From Burkholderiales bacterium (GTDB lineage Bacteria > Pseudomonadota > Gammaproteobacteria > Burkholderiales > SG8-41), in the NCBI GenBank assembly GCA_036262035.1, contig DATAJS010000003.1, forward strand, positions 124,001 through 188,000: DNA of 64,000 nucleotides, given 5' to 3'. The notes beneath the pieces are model-generated. The model ran no database searches and had not been told where the DNA came from. It saw nothing but the letters and a program-made list of their open reading frames with translations. The translations under genes and the position numbers were made by a program. Every line of letters begins with the position of its first letter. Position 1 is the first letter of the stretch. This document shows positions 31,103 to 39,514 of this stretch, in pieces.

Positions 31103-31312
31103 TCAGATGATCGCGCCGAGCGTGCTGCCGTGCTCGTACGCCGCGGTCGGGAAGGTCGGCGTGCGCGCGCCCTGCGCGTCGGCGGGGACGACGATGCGCT
31201 CGGCATACCACGCGCCGGGCGCTTCCGACACCGACGTCGGCGTGGCCTGCGCCGCGCCCGCGGCGAGCAGAAGGGTGCCGATGAGAAGCTTCGAAACAGA
31301 GGCTTTGGTCAT
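31103..31312 (-). CDS. Small exported protein of unknown function
   Basis: A 69-residue protein: signal peptide MTKASVSKLLIGTLLLAAGAAQA, then only about 46 mature residues (starting T-P-T-S-V) without cysteines. I do not recognise a family. AGGAGAATCGTC precedes the ATG at 31312. It is first of a probable two-gene unit with the EF-hand protein. Confidence 0.65.
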   Translation of the reverse strand: MTKASVSKLLIGTLLLAAGAAQATPTSVSEAPGAWYAERIVVPADAQGARTPTFPTAAYEHGSTLGAII

Positions 31313-31461
31313 GACGATTCTCCTGTAAGGGTGGGGTAGCCGGCGCGCTCGCACGCACCGTGCGCGTTAGACGCGACCGGTGCTGCGCCCTTACGGGAGA
31401 ATTTTTGGGGGACTGCTGTAAGGAAGTGCGGTCTGGAGCGACGCGCGGTCGGCAAAGAGAT

Positions 31462-31546
31462 CGTCATTCCCGACCCGCGTCAGCGGGATCGGGAATCCAT
31501 TTTGAAAGGGCCTCGAAAATGGATTCCCGCTTTCGCGGGAATGACG
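31462..31546. repeat. Family B dispersed repeat, full-length copy
   Basis: CGTCATTCCCGACCCGCGTCAGCGGGATCGGGAATCCATTTTG is followed by AAAATGGATTCCCGC-TTTCGCGGGAATGACG; both halves are palindromic and the halves pair with each other. It ends 8 bp before a Bug stop codon and may terminate that gene. (The quoted blocks are parts of the element read left to right.). Confidence 0.85.
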
Positions 31547-31554
31547 GACGCGGG

Positions 31555-32529
31555 TTATTCCGCTTTCAAGCCCGCCGCCCTGATGATCGGAAACCACTTG
31601 TCGATCTCGGCGCGGTGGTGCTTCGACAGCCCTTGCGGGGTCTGCTCTTCGCGCGTCGGGATGTCCTGTCCGAGGTCGGCGAATCGCTTCTTCACGTCGG
31701 CGTCGGTGAGGGTGTCGACGATCGCCGCGTTGAATTTGCCGACGACGTCGCGCGGCGTGTTCTTCGGGAACCAGTAGCCGTGCCAGACCGCGGTGTACAG
31801 GCCCGGGAGGCCGGCCTCGTCCACGGTCGGAATCTCGGGCGCCGCCGCTTGCCGTGTCTTTGCGGTCACGCCGTATGCGCGCAGCTTGCCGGCCTTGAGA
31901 TGCGCGGAGATGTTCGATACCTGCGTGACGTAGAGATCGGCTTCGCCCGCGAAGAGCGCTTGCAGCGCCGGCGCGCCGCCGCGATACGGCACGTACTGGA
32001 ACGTCGTGCCGATCGCGTTCTGGAAGTAGAGCGCCGCCATGTGCGATGCGCCGCCGACGCCGCCGGTGGCCATCAGCGCCTTGCCCGAGTTCGCCTTGGC
32101 CCACGCGACCAGCTCCTTCAGGTTCTGCGCGGGGACGGCCGGCTTGGAGATGATGACCTGCGGGTTGGTCGCCACCATCGCCACCGGCTCGAGGTCGGTC
32201 ACGAGGTTGTAGTTGAGGTTGTAGTACGCGCCGTTCACCACGTGCGTGCCCCAGTGGCCGAGGCTCACCATGTAGCCGTCGGGCGCGGCGCGGACCACTT
32301 TCGCCACACCGATGCTGCCGCCGGCGCCGGTGGTGTTGTCGACGAGGATGGGCTGCCCGAGCACCTTGCGCATGCGCTCGCCCATGATGCGCGCGAGCGT
32401 GTCGGTGGGGCCTCCGGCGGAGAACGGCACGACGATGGTGATGGGCTTGGCGGGGTAACCCTGCGCCGCCGCCGGGACCGCGGCGAGCAGGGCCGGGACG
32501 AACACACAGGCGAGCAGCGGTGCTTTCAT
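31555..32529 (-). CDS. Bug/TctC-family substrate-binding protein
   Basis: A 324-residue secreted protein; signal peptide ends P-A-A-A before Q-G-Y-P. The ligand loop is PFSAGGPTD, the central block YVPYRGGAPALQALF has Arg for Lys and lacks the usual DL-x-x-G after it. The C-terminal region is also unusual: TREEQTPQGLSKHHRAEIDKW replaces the common PEEFA segment. AGGAGGAGG precedes the ATG. It is divergent from the next Bug gene with 161 bp between starts; a half family C repeat lies in that gap. Confidence 0.92.
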   Translation of the reverse strand: MKAPLLACVFVPALLAAVPAAAQGYPAKPITIVVPFSAGGPTDTLARIMGERMRKVLGQPILVDNTTGAGGSIGVAKVVRAAPDGYMVSLGHWGTHVVNGAYYNLNYNLVTDLEPVAMVATNPQVIISKPAVPAQNLKELVAWAKANSGKALMATGGVGGASHMAALYFQNAIGTTFQYVPYRGGAPALQALFAGEADLYVTQVSNISAHLKAGKLRAYGVTAKTRQAAAPEIPTVDEAGLPGLYTAVWHGYWFPKNTPRDVVGKFNAAIVDTLTDADVKKRFADLGQDIPTREEQTPQGLSKHHRAEIDKWFPIIRAAGLKAE

Positions 32530-32648
32530 TTGTTTCCTCCTCCTTGGACTTGGAAAACCTGCACGGCGCAGCGGTGGTCGCGGACAGTCTATACCTGGCG
32601 ATGCGCGGTGCGTTACGCTTCAGCCTGGCGCGCCGAAAACCAATGTAC

Positions 32649-32666
32649 GGTGCGTGGCAACGCACC
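32649..32666. repeat. Half copy of family C repeat
   Basis: GGTGCGTGGCAACGCACC is a short palindrome equal to one inner half of the family C element at 24466. It lies in the divergent Bug-Bug promoter region, about 25 bp before the rightward start. Confidence 0.55.
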
Positions 32667-32690
32667 GCAAAAGAGCCCAGGGGAGGAGTC

Positions 32691-33671
32691 ATGCGTCCCG
32701 ATCACGTCGGCTATCGCAGGTCGGGAATGACGATCGTAACGATCGCGGTCTCGCTCATTGCGCTGCCCTGCTTTGCCCAGACCTATCCGGCCAAACCCAT
32801 CCGCATCGTCACCGCCGAGCCCGGCGGCGGCAACGACTTCACCGCGCGCACGATCGGCCAGGCGATCGGCGGCCGGCTCGGGCAGCCGTGGGTCGTCGAC
32901 AACCGCGGCGGCGCGGGCGGATTGATCGCGGCGGAGATCGTCGCGCGCGCGCCGGCAGACGGTTACACGCTGCTCGTCTACGCCGGCAACATCTGGACGA
33001 TCCCGCTGCTCCAGCCCAACGTGCGTTACGACCCGCTGCGCGACTTCGCGCCGATCTCGTGGGCCGCGCGCTCGCCGAATACGCTCGTGGTGCATCCCTC
33101 GCTGCTGGTGAAGTCGGTGCAGGAGCTGATCGCGCTCGCGCGCGCAAAGCCCGGGGCGCTCTCGTATGGCTCCGGCGGCACGGGTGCGTCGACGCACTTC
33201 GCAGCCGAGCTGTTCAAGTCGATGACCAGGACCGACATCCTGCGCGTGACGTATCGCGGCAACGGTCCCGCGCTCACCGACCTCGTCGCGGGAAACATCC
33301 AGGTGATGTTCAGCCCGACCGGCGCCGCGACGCCTCATGTGAAGAGCGGCCGCGTGCGTGCGATCGCGGTGACGAGCATCGAGCCCACGCCGCTCGCGCC
33401 GGGACTGCCGACGATCGCGTCGGCGGGACTGCCGGGCTATGAGTCGATACAGATCTACGGCGTCTACGCGCCGGCGAAGACGGCCGAAGCGATCGTGCGC
33501 CGGCTCAACGAAGCGGTCGTGGCGGTGGTGGGCGTGTCCGAAGTGCGAGAGCGCTTTCTCAATTCGGGCATGGAGCCGGTGGGCAGCACGCCGGCGGAGC
33601 TCGCTTCGGCCATGAAGACCGATATGGCGCGGCTGGCCAGACTCGTGAAAGAAGCGGGGATACGCGAATAA
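32691..33671 (+). CDS. Bug/TctC-family substrate-binding protein with repeat-derived signal-peptide start
   Basis: A 326-residue protein. GGGGAGGAG two bases before the ATG at 32691 fixes the start, yet codons 2-15 (RPDHVGYRRSGMTI) are a family B half repeat. The hydrophobic core VTIAVSLIALPCFA follows, with cleavage before Q-T-Y-P. So the basic n-region of the signal peptide was supplied by the repeat. An ATG at codon 13, inside the repeat, would give a shorter but still secretable protein. The ligand loop T-A-E-P-G-G-G-N-D and central block RVTYRGNGPALTDLV deviate from most copies here. The next gene, an HpcH/HpaI aldolase, is in the same direction 59 bp on. Confidence 0.9.
   Translation: MRPDHVGYRRSGMTIVTIAVSLIALPCFAQTYPAKPIRIVTAEPGGGNDFTARTIGQAIGGRLGQPWVVDNRGGAGGLIAAEIVARAPADGYTLLVYAGNIWTIPLLQPNVRYDPLRDFAPISWAARSPNTLVVHPSLLVKSVQELIALARAKPGALSYGSGGTGASTHFAAELFKSMTRTDILRVTYRGNGPALTDLVAGNIQVMFSPTGAATPHVKSGRVRAIAVTSIEPTPLAPGLPTIASAGLPGYESIQIYGVYAPAKTAEAIVRRLNEAVVAVVGVSEVRERFLNSGMEPVGSTPAELASAMKTDMARLARLVKEAGIRE
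32696..32733. repeat. Half copy of family B repeat inside a start region
   Basis: TCCCGATCACGTCGGCTATC followed by GCAGGTCGGGAATGACGA matches the right half of family B as at 8225-8262. It is in frame with the Bug gene that begins five bases earlier. Confidence 0.85.
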
Positions 33672-33680
33672 AAGCGTTTT

Positions 33681-33710
33681 AACCGCAGAGGACGCAGAGG
33701 ACGCAGAGGA
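33681..33710. repeat. Half copy of family A repeat
   Basis: AACCGCAGAGGACGC and two further GACGCAGAG units match the left arm of family A. No right arm follows. The Shine-Dalgarno of the aldolase gene (AAAGGAGAAG) begins a few bases later. Confidence 0.75.
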
Positions 33711-33730
33711 AATCAAAGGAGAAGAACGAA

Positions 33731-34513
33731 ATGCGGCATCCACTTAGAGAGAAGTTCGAGGCGGGCGGCGTTGCGCTCGGGTTGCTGACGAGGCTTGCGC
33801 GGTCGGCGGACATCGCGCGCATCGCGAAGACGACCGGCCACGATTTCGTGATGATCGACGGCCAGCACGGCGCCTACAACATCGAGACGATCTCGGGGAT
33901 CGCGCAGGCGGCGCTCGCCCTCGGCATCGCGCCGCTCGTGCGCGTCCGGAGCTGCGACGATCCGGCGACGCAGGTGATCCTCGACGTCGGCGCGACGGGC
34001 ATCGTGTTCCCCGACATCAACACCGCGGCGGAAGCGAAGCGCGCAGTGGATCGCGCGCGCTTTCCGCCGGTCGGCCGGCGCTCGGTGGCCGGCGCGTATC
34101 CTCAATTCGATTACCGGCCGATGTCGATGCCGGACACCGTCGCCGCGATCACCGATAACACGCTCGTGGTGTGCATGATCGAGACGCCCGAAGGCCTGGA
34201 CAACGCCGCCGCCATCGCCGCGGTGGAAGGGGTCGACGTGATCCACGTCGGCTCGAGCGACCTGCTCACCGCGATGGGCAAGCCCGGTGCGATGGGCAGC
34301 CCGGAGCACATCGCTGCACTCGACCGCGTGTTCGCCGCGGCGAAACAGCACGGCAAGGTCGCGGGCGTCGGCGGCGACCGCAACGTGCCGCGGCAGATGG
34401 ATTCGATCAGGAAAGGCGCGCAGTTCCTGACGACCAACAGCGACATCGCGTTCATGATGGCCGAAGCCAACCGCGTGACCGGCGAGCTGCGCAAAGCGAT
34501 GAAGGAGGGTTGA
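33731..34513 (+). CDS. HpcH/HpaI aldolase-family protein
   Basis: A 260-residue TIM-barrel enzyme of the class II pyruvate-dependent aldolase/citrate lyase beta superfamily. Metal ligands are Glu151 (MIETPEG) and Asp177 (VGSSDL). The catalytic region reads MIDGQHGAYN, with His46 kept but Gln at the position that is usually Glu in HpaI. The conserved arginine is in LVRVRS near residue 71. It should cleave or form a C-C bond next to a 2-oxo acid, releasing pyruvate or a similar unit. The isocitrate-lyase-like gene follows with a single base between stop and start, so both are probably steps of one pathway. Confidence 0.9.
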   Translation: MRHPLREKFEAGGVALGLLTRLARSADIARIAKTTGHDFVMIDGQHGAYNIETISGIAQAALALGIAPLVRVRSCDDPATQVILDVGATGIVFPDINTAAEAKRAVDRARFPPVGRRSVAGAYPQFDYRPMSMPDTVAAITDNTLVVCMIETPEGLDNAAAIAAVEGVDVIHVGSSDLLTAMGKPGAMGSPEHIAALDRVFAAAKQHGKVAGVGGDRNVPRQMDSIRKGAQFLTTNSDIAFMMAEANRVTGELRKAMKEG

Positions 34514-34514
34514 G

Positions 34515-35378
34515 ATGCGACACACCGAGCTGCGGCAGCGGGGACGGGCGATCCTTCAGGGCAACGAGTGCGTGTCGCCGGCGAGCGTCTACGACGCGCT
34601 GTCGGCGCGCTGTGCGGCGCTGGCGGGATTCGAGCTGGGCTTGCTGTCCGGGTCCATCGCGTCCGCAAGCACGCTGCCCGCGCCAGATCTGGTGGTGATC
34701 ACGCTGACCGAGTTCGCCGATCGCATCCGGCAGGTGGTGCGCGCGGGCAACCTCACGCTGATGGTCGACGCCGACCACGGCTACGGCAACGCGCTGAACG
34801 TGATGCGCACGATCGAGGAGACCGAGCATGCGGGCGTCTCGATCGTGGCGATCGAAGACCTCGTGTTGCCGACGCCGTTCGGCGCCGAGTCCGACCGGTG
34901 CGTGTCGATCCCCGAGATGACCGGCAAGCTGCGCGCGGCGCTGGCGGCGCGCAGCGATCCGTCGCTGGCGATTGCAGCCCGCTGCGCGGCGCCCGGCATC
35001 GAAGGCACCGAAGCGACCGTCGCCCGCGCGAAAGCGTACGCGGCGACCGGCGTCGATGCGATCTTCATCGTCAACTTCGAGGATTTCGCGGTCGTCGAGG
35101 CGGTGCACGCCGCGGTGAGCCTGCCGATCATCACCGGCTCGGCAGGCGGCGGCGTCGATCGCAAGCGCCTGCGCGACGCGGGGGTGCGCATCGCGCTGCA
35201 AGGCCACCAGCCGATCGCGGCGGCGGTGAAAGCGTTGACCGAGACTTACGAGCACCTGAAGAAAGGCGGCTCGCCGTCCGACTTGAAGCCGCGCATCGCG
35301 TCCGCCGACCAGATGGCGCGCGTGACGCGCGCGGCGGATTACGACGGATGGCAGCGGGATTATCTCAGCGTGCGCTGA
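34515..35378 (+). CDS. Isocitrate lyase/PEP mutase-superfamily protein (oxaloacetate decarboxylase-like)
   Basis: A 287-residue TIM-barrel enzyme. Asp85 and Asp87 in VDADHGYGN and Glu114 in AIED bind Mg2+. The K-K-C-G-H loop of isocitrate lyase is absent. The length, GFELGLLSGSIAS near residue 38 and LQGHQP with His231 are close to the PA4872-type oxaloacetate decarboxylases, where a histidine at nearly the same position is catalytic. 2-Methylisocitrate-lyase-like or phosphonate chemistry is less likely. AAGGAGG overlaps the aldolase stop. Its last 14 bases overlap the convergent amidohydrolase gene. Confidence 0.88.
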   Translation: MRHTELRQRGRAILQGNECVSPASVYDALSARCAALAGFELGLLSGSIASASTLPAPDLVVITLTEFADRIRQVVRAGNLTLMVDADHGYGNALNVMRTIEETEHAGVSIVAIEDLVLPTPFGAESDRCVSIPEMTGKLRAALAARSDPSLAIAARCAAPGIEGTEATVARAKAYAATGVDAIFIVNFEDFAVVEAVHAAVSLPIITGSAGGGVDRKRLRDAGVRIALQGHQPIAAAVKALTETYEHLKKGGSPSDLKPRIASADQMARVTRAADYDGWQRDYLSVR

Positions 35379-36198
35379 CCGGCCAGCCCAGCCACTCGCA
35401 CGCCGCGCGTCCCATGATCCACTCGAGGTCTTCGCCCGACAGCCACGGCATCTCCTCGGTGAACAACGTCACGCACTCGCGGTAGCTGCCGCGCAGGCGT
35501 GAGAGGTCGCTGCCCCACAGCATGCGCTGCGGGCCGAAGGCGTCGTAGACGCGACGGACGTATCGATGGAGGTTTCGGTACGGATACGGCGCGTCGGTAT
35601 AGGAGGGCAGCGAGCTCACCTTGACGCCGATGTTGGGGCGCTTCGCGACCGCGATCAGCTTGTCGAAGTTGCGGAAGGCGTGGTCGTCCTTCACGCCCTG
35701 CTCGAGCGCCATGTGATCGAGGATGAGCTTGAGCGCGGGGTGCTTGTCCGCGATCGCGTCCATCACGTGCAGGTTCTCCTGCGAGATGCCGACATAGATC
35801 GGCACGCCGGCTTGCTCGGCGGCGCTCCACACCCAGTCGGCGTCGCCGCTCGCCAGGGTCTCGGGCGAGCGCTTGAAGTTGAAGCGGATGCCGAGCATGC
35901 CGGGCTGGTCGCGCCACGTCGGCATCCATTCCCGGTATTTCGGATCTTTCGCGTCGATCTTGCCCATGACCGCGTAGCGATCGGGATGCGCGCGTGCCGC
36001 GTTCAGCGCGAGATCGTTGCGCGTGCCGTCGAGCCGCGGCGGCACGATGACGACGCGGTCGACGCCGGCTTCGTCCATCTCGCGCAGAAGCTCGTCCGCG
36101 CCCAGCGGCTCGGGCTGGTGCGCGCGCGTGTTCGGCATCCACGGCCGCTCCGGCGTGTTGGCCGCCCAGATGTGCACCTGCGAATCGACGATCAGCAC
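35365..36198 (-). CDS. Amidohydrolase family 2 protein (lactonase/decarboxylase-like TIM barrel)
   Basis: A 277-residue protein. DSQVHIW at residues 5-11 has only the second of the usual two His ligands; ILDHMAL near residue 163 and LWGSDLSR near residue 232 are the other active-site elements. This size and the RFNFKRSPE segment recall 2-pyrone-4,6-dicarboxylate lactonase relatives, which can work without metal. It starts with GTG one base after the Bug stop codon, with GGAG inside the Bug 3' end, so the two are translationally linked. A lactone or unsaturated dicarboxylate is a plausible substrate. Confidence 0.87.
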   Translation of the reverse strand: MLIVDSQVHIWAANTPERPWMPNTRAHQPEPLGADELLREMDEAGVDRVVIVPPRLDGTRNDLALNAARAHPDRYAVMGKIDAKDPKYREWMPTWRDQPGMLGIRFNFKRSPETLASGDADWVWSAAEQAGVPIYVGISQENLHVMDAIADKHPALKLILDHMALEQGVKDDHAFRNFDKLIAVAKRPNIGVKVSSLPSYTDAPYPYRNLHRYVRRVYDAFGPQRMLWGSDLSRLRGSYRECVTLFTEEMPWLSGEDLEWIMGRAACEWLGWPVSAR

Positions 36199-36199
36199 G

Positions 36200-37192
36200 T
36201 CACTGCTCCGTGATGCCGGCTTCGCGGATGATGCGGCCCCATTTCTCGCCTTCGCTCCGGATATAGGCGCCGAACTGCTCGGGCGTCATCGTCCACGGCT
36301 CGAGCCCGTACGGGCGCAGCGCTTCGATCGTATCGGGCGCGTTGAGGATGCGCACGATCTCCTGGTTGAGCTTCGCCACGATCGGCTGCGGGGTCTTCGC
36401 CGGCACGACGAAGCCGTACCACGCGTGCGACTCGTAGCCGGGAACCCCGGCTTCGGCGATCGTCGGAAGCTGCGGGAATATCTTGGAGCGTTTCGCCGTC
36501 GTCACCGCGAGCGCCTTGAGCCTGCCCTGCTGGATGAACGTCGCCGCGCTGGGCTGCGACGCGAAACCGAGCTGGGTCTGTCCCGCGACGAGATCGACCA
36601 TCGCCGGCCCGCCGCCCTTATAAGGCACGTGCAGGAGCTCGATCTTCGTCATGCGGGCGAACAGCGCACCCGCGAGGTGCCCCGCGCCGCCGGTGCCGGA
36701 CGTGCCGTAGGCCAGCGACTTCGGCTGCTTGCGCGCGAGCGCGATCAAATCCTTCACCGAGCTCGCCGGCACCGAAGGATGCAGCACGAGCACGTTGCCG
36801 CTCGACACCGCCGACGTGACCGGCGCGAGATCGCGCAACGGGTCGTAGCCGAGCTTCTTGTAGAGCAGCACGTTGGTCGCGAGATTGCCGACCGCGCCGA
36901 GCATGAGGGTGTAGCCGTCGGGCGGCGACTTGGCGGTGAGCTCCGCCGCGACCGAGCCGTTCGCGCCGGCGCGGTTGTCGACGACCACCGGTTGGCCGAC
37001 CGATTCGGCGAGCCGCGTCGCGACGACGCGGCACACCGCGTCGATGCCGCCGCCCGGCGCCTGGGACGCGATCATGCGGATGGACTTGGAGGGATACTGC
37101 TGAGCGTGGACACTTGCCGCCGCCGTCATTGCGAGGAGCAAAGCGACGAAGCAATCCCGTGGCGCACGGTGTCTTTTGTTTGTTCGGCCCAA
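36200..37192 (-). CDS. Bug/TctC-family substrate-binding protein with repeat-encoded signal peptide
   Basis: A 330-residue protein. The best start is TTG at 37192 after GAGGTGA; it gives MGRTNKRH, then residues 9-23 (RAPRDCFVALLLAMT) that are wholly the core of a family A repeat, then A-A-A-S-V-H-A and cleavage before Q-Q-Y-P. The hydrophobic core needed for export is thus repeat DNA. The ligand loop reads ASQAPGGGID, lacking the usual proline before the loop. It is co-translated with the amidohydrolase and divergent from the IclR regulator. Confidence 0.88.
   Translation of the reverse strand: MGRTNKRHRAPRDCFVALLLAMTAAASVHAQQYPSKSIRMIASQAPGGGIDAVCRVVATRLAESVGQPVVVDNRAGANGSVAAELTAKSPPDGYTLMLGAVGNLATNVLLYKKLGYDPLRDLAPVTSAVSSGNVLVLHPSVPASSVKDLIALARKQPKSLAYGTSGTGGAGHLAGALFARMTKIELLHVPYKGGGPAMVDLVAGQTQLGFASQPSAATFIQQGRLKALAVTTAKRSKIFPQLPTIAEAGVPGYESHAWYGFVVPAKTPQPIVAKLNQEIVRILNAPDTIEALRPYGLEPWTMTPEQFGAYIRSEGEKWGRIIREAGITEQ
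37125..37167. repeat. Core-only family A repeat, read as protein
   Basis: GTCATTGCGAGGAGCAAAGC and GACGAAGCAATCCCGTGGCGCAC match the core of copies A1 and A3 (3506-3541, and the complement of 14862-14920). Its outer arms are missing. It lies within the coding sequence of a Bug gene. Confidence 0.88.
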
Positions 37193-37359
37193 GCCATCAC
37201 CTCGACGCGCGTTGCTTCGCGCTGCGTGCCGATGATATCTCGTGGAGCGAGGGTGTTACCAAGGTTTCGAACAACCGCGAGCACGTTCTAATATACAGGA
37301 CGGTGTTTCATCTGCTACATTTTGTGCCGCCTTCCTGTCGTGACGTTCTTCGTTTCTTT

Positions 37360-38139
37360 GTGGACAAAACCGCAGCAAAAGTACTACGCGCGTTCGAGCA
37401 TCTGTGCCGTGTGGAGAATCCCGTCGCGGTGAGCGCGCTCGCGAGCCGATTCAAGCTCACGCGGAGCAACGCGCACCGCATTCTTCGGACGCTGGTCGAT
37501 CTGGGCTACGTCCATCAGCTCGAAAGCGGCGATTACGCGCCTACGCTCAAGATGTGGGAGCTCGGCAGCCTCGTGCTCGGCCGTCTCGATTTCGTGCAGA
37601 TCGCCAAGCCCTATCTGAAGCAGCTCAATGCCTCGACCGGCGAGTCCGTCTACCTGGCGGCCGTGAGCGCCGGGACGGTGGTCTACCTCGACGTGCTGGA
37701 GAGCAGCTATCCGATTCGCATCAACGCGACGATCGGCGGCGCTGCCCCTCCCCACTGCAGCGCGAGCGGCAAGCTCCTGTTGGCTTTCAACGGCGAGTTC
37801 GCGGATGAGTATCTGAAGAAGACACTGGACAAGCACACGGCGCGCACTCTCACCAAGCCGGCCGAGGTGCGGAAGGTGCTCGAGAACGTGCGCAAGAACG
37901 GTTACGCGATCAACGACGGCGAATGGCGCGAAGGCGTTTGCGGTGTCTCCGCTCCGATCCACACCGCGTATCGGCAGGGGATCGCCGCGATCGGCATCAC
38001 CGCTCTCAAAGAGCGCACCAATCGCACGAAGCTTCTCGGCTTCGCCGAAGCGCTCAAGCAGACCGCCGCGCGGATCTCGCGGGAGCTGGGCTACCGTCCG
38101 ATGCTGGCGCGCGCGGGTTCCTCCACGCTCGCCGCCTGA
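37360..38139 (+). CDS. IclR-family transcriptional regulator
   Basis: A 259-residue regulator if it starts at the GTG at 37360. The winged HTH covers about residues 5-60 (AAKVLRAFEHLCRVENPVAVSALASR, then LTRSNAHRILRTLVDLGYV); the effector domain follows, with HCSASGKLLLAF near residue 127 and YAINDGEWREGVCGVSAPI near residue 183. IclR proteins bind aromatic or small carboxylic acids and control adjacent operons. No Shine-Dalgarno is visible and in-frame GTG codons exist further upstream, so the start is uncertain. It is divergent from the Bug/amidohydrolase pair and ends against the convergent PrpD gene of the 41.7-38.1 kb operon. Confidence 0.88.
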   Translation: MDKTAAKVLRAFEHLCRVENPVAVSALASRFKLTRSNAHRILRTLVDLGYVHQLESGDYAPTLKMWELGSLVLGRLDFVQIAKPYLKQLNASTGESVYLAAVSAGTVVYLDVLESSYPIRINATIGGAAPPHCSASGKLLLAFNGEFADEYLKKTLDKHTARTLTKPAEVRKVLENVRKNGYAINDGEWREGVCGVSAPIHTAYRQGIAAIGITALKERTNRTKLLGFAEALKQTAARISRELGYRPMLARAGSSTLAA

Positions 38140-39504
38140 TTACCGAACGCCTGCCAGGAGCGCGTTCGCGTCCGGCAGCGTCTCGAGCGTCAGGATCGTT
38201 GCTATCAGACGTTCGGCGCGCTCGCGGTCGAGCGGAGCAGGGCCCGCCTGCAGGCAATCGAGCGCCTTGTCGCTCAGGTCGCGTTCGCTGAGGGGCGCCT
38301 TCTCCGAGCCGGGGATGTGCTCGACGTGATGCTCGCGCCGCCCGTGTCGCCGGGTGGTGAGCGCCACCGTCGCGGCACGGCTGTTGCCCCATGCATTCTC
38401 CACGCGCACTTCGATCGATCGGGCGAAGCGCACCGTCTGCGGGTCGCAGACCGCCCCCGGCGCGATATCAGCGACTCCGAATCGTTTGCGCAGCATCGCC
38501 ACCGCGACGGAATACTGGACGCTGAACTGCGCCGCGACCTGCGGATCCTCGCCCGGGTCGAACGGCGCGCCCACCAGGCGGTGCACATAAGGCGAGATCG
38601 TTACGTCGGCGCTTACGATGTCCTGGGAATCCGGGGCGAACTCTCGCGCGAGATAGAGCGCGGCCTCGACCGCGGTGTGGTTGCAGGCGCAGCTCGGATA
38701 GCGCTTCACCCCGGTGTGCACGTGGGGCCAGGTGCGGCCCAGTCCATCAAACAGGAGTGCGGGCTCGCCGTTCTGATAGAGATCGTAAAAGCCGGAGCGT
38801 CCTTCGAACGCCTGAGTCGCCGCGGTGATGCCGCATGCCGCCATCGAAGCCGCGAGCACGCCGTCGTGTGCGGCGAAAGACGACGAGTAGCGTTTCGCGA
38901 GGCTGCGTTCGATATTCGGAAGCTGGGTCGCGGCGGCATGGTTCGCCGCGAGCCCGAACGCATGCGCCGTCGCTTCGGCGTCGAGCCGCATGAGACGCGC
39001 CGCGGCCGCGGCGGCGCCGAAGATTCCGTAGATGGACGTGAGATACCAGCCTTTGTGCGGCAGCGCGGATGCGGCCCCGAGCCGTGTCACGACGTCGTTA
39101 CCCAGCACCAGCGCTTCGAGGAGCTCGCGCCCGCTGCGATCCTCTCGCTCGGCGACCGCGAGGGCCGCGGGCAACACGACGCTGTCGGCGTGCACGCTCC
39201 CGCGCTCCGTAGCGCGCATGCCGTCGAAGTCGAGCGCCGCGGATGCCGCGCTGTTCAGGAATGCCGCAACGCGCGCGGGCAGGCGCACCGCCGTCGTCCA
39301 GACGCTGCCGTGCGCGGCTCCGCCTTCTTCGATCATCAGCGTGCGCACCGACTCTATTCCCGGCGCGTCCGCGCCGGCCCAGGCCACCGCGAGCGTATCG
39401 AGTGTCATGCGCTTCGCGGCATCGAGCGCGTCCTTAGAAAGATCTTCCCAGCGAGTCCCGGCGACGTGGGCGGCGAGGCGCTGCGATATCGACAGTTCGT
39501 CCAT
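38140..39504 (-). CDS. MmgE/PrpD-family protein
   Basis: A 454-residue protein with ALDFDGMRATERGSVHADS near residue 90, SIYGIFGAAAAAARLMRLDAE near residue 155 and the lid segment VKRYPSCACNHTAVEAALYL near residue 265. It is clearly a closer relative of the PrpD at 46245 than of those at 9368 and 52478: both share HRLVGAPFDP and QVAAQFSVQY-type blocks. The stop abuts the IclR stop. It is third in an operon with Bug and amidohydrolase genes, starting 10 bases after the latter. Dehydration or decarboxylation of a tricarboxylate is the family-based guess. Confidence 0.9.
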   Translation of the reverse strand: MDELSISQRLAAHVAGTRWEDLSKDALDAAKRMTLDTLAVAWAGADAPGIESVRTLMIEEGGAAHGSVWTTAVRLPARVAAFLNSAASAALDFDGMRATERGSVHADSVVLPAALAVAEREDRSGRELLEALVLGNDVVTRLGAASALPHKGWYLTSIYGIFGAAAAAARLMRLDAEATAHAFGLAANHAAATQLPNIERSLAKRYSSSFAAHDGVLAASMAACGITAATQAFEGRSGFYDLYQNGEPALLFDGLGRTWPHVHTGVKRYPSCACNHTAVEAALYLAREFAPDSQDIVSADVTISPYVHRLVGAPFDPGEDPQVAAQFSVQYSVAVAMLRKRFGVADIAPGAVCDPQTVRFARSIEVRVENAWGNSRAATVALTTRRHGRREHHVEHIPGSEKAPLSERDLSDKALDCLQAGPAPLDRERAERLIATILTLETLPDANALLAGVR

Positions 39505-39514
39505 GTGCGCTCCG

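Noticed and set aside
37193-37359. IclR operator between the IclR gene and the divergent Bug gene
   Set aside because: I looked for a TGGAA-N5-TTCCA-like palindrome and saw only weak partial symmetry (GTTTCAT and ACATTTTG), not enough to list.
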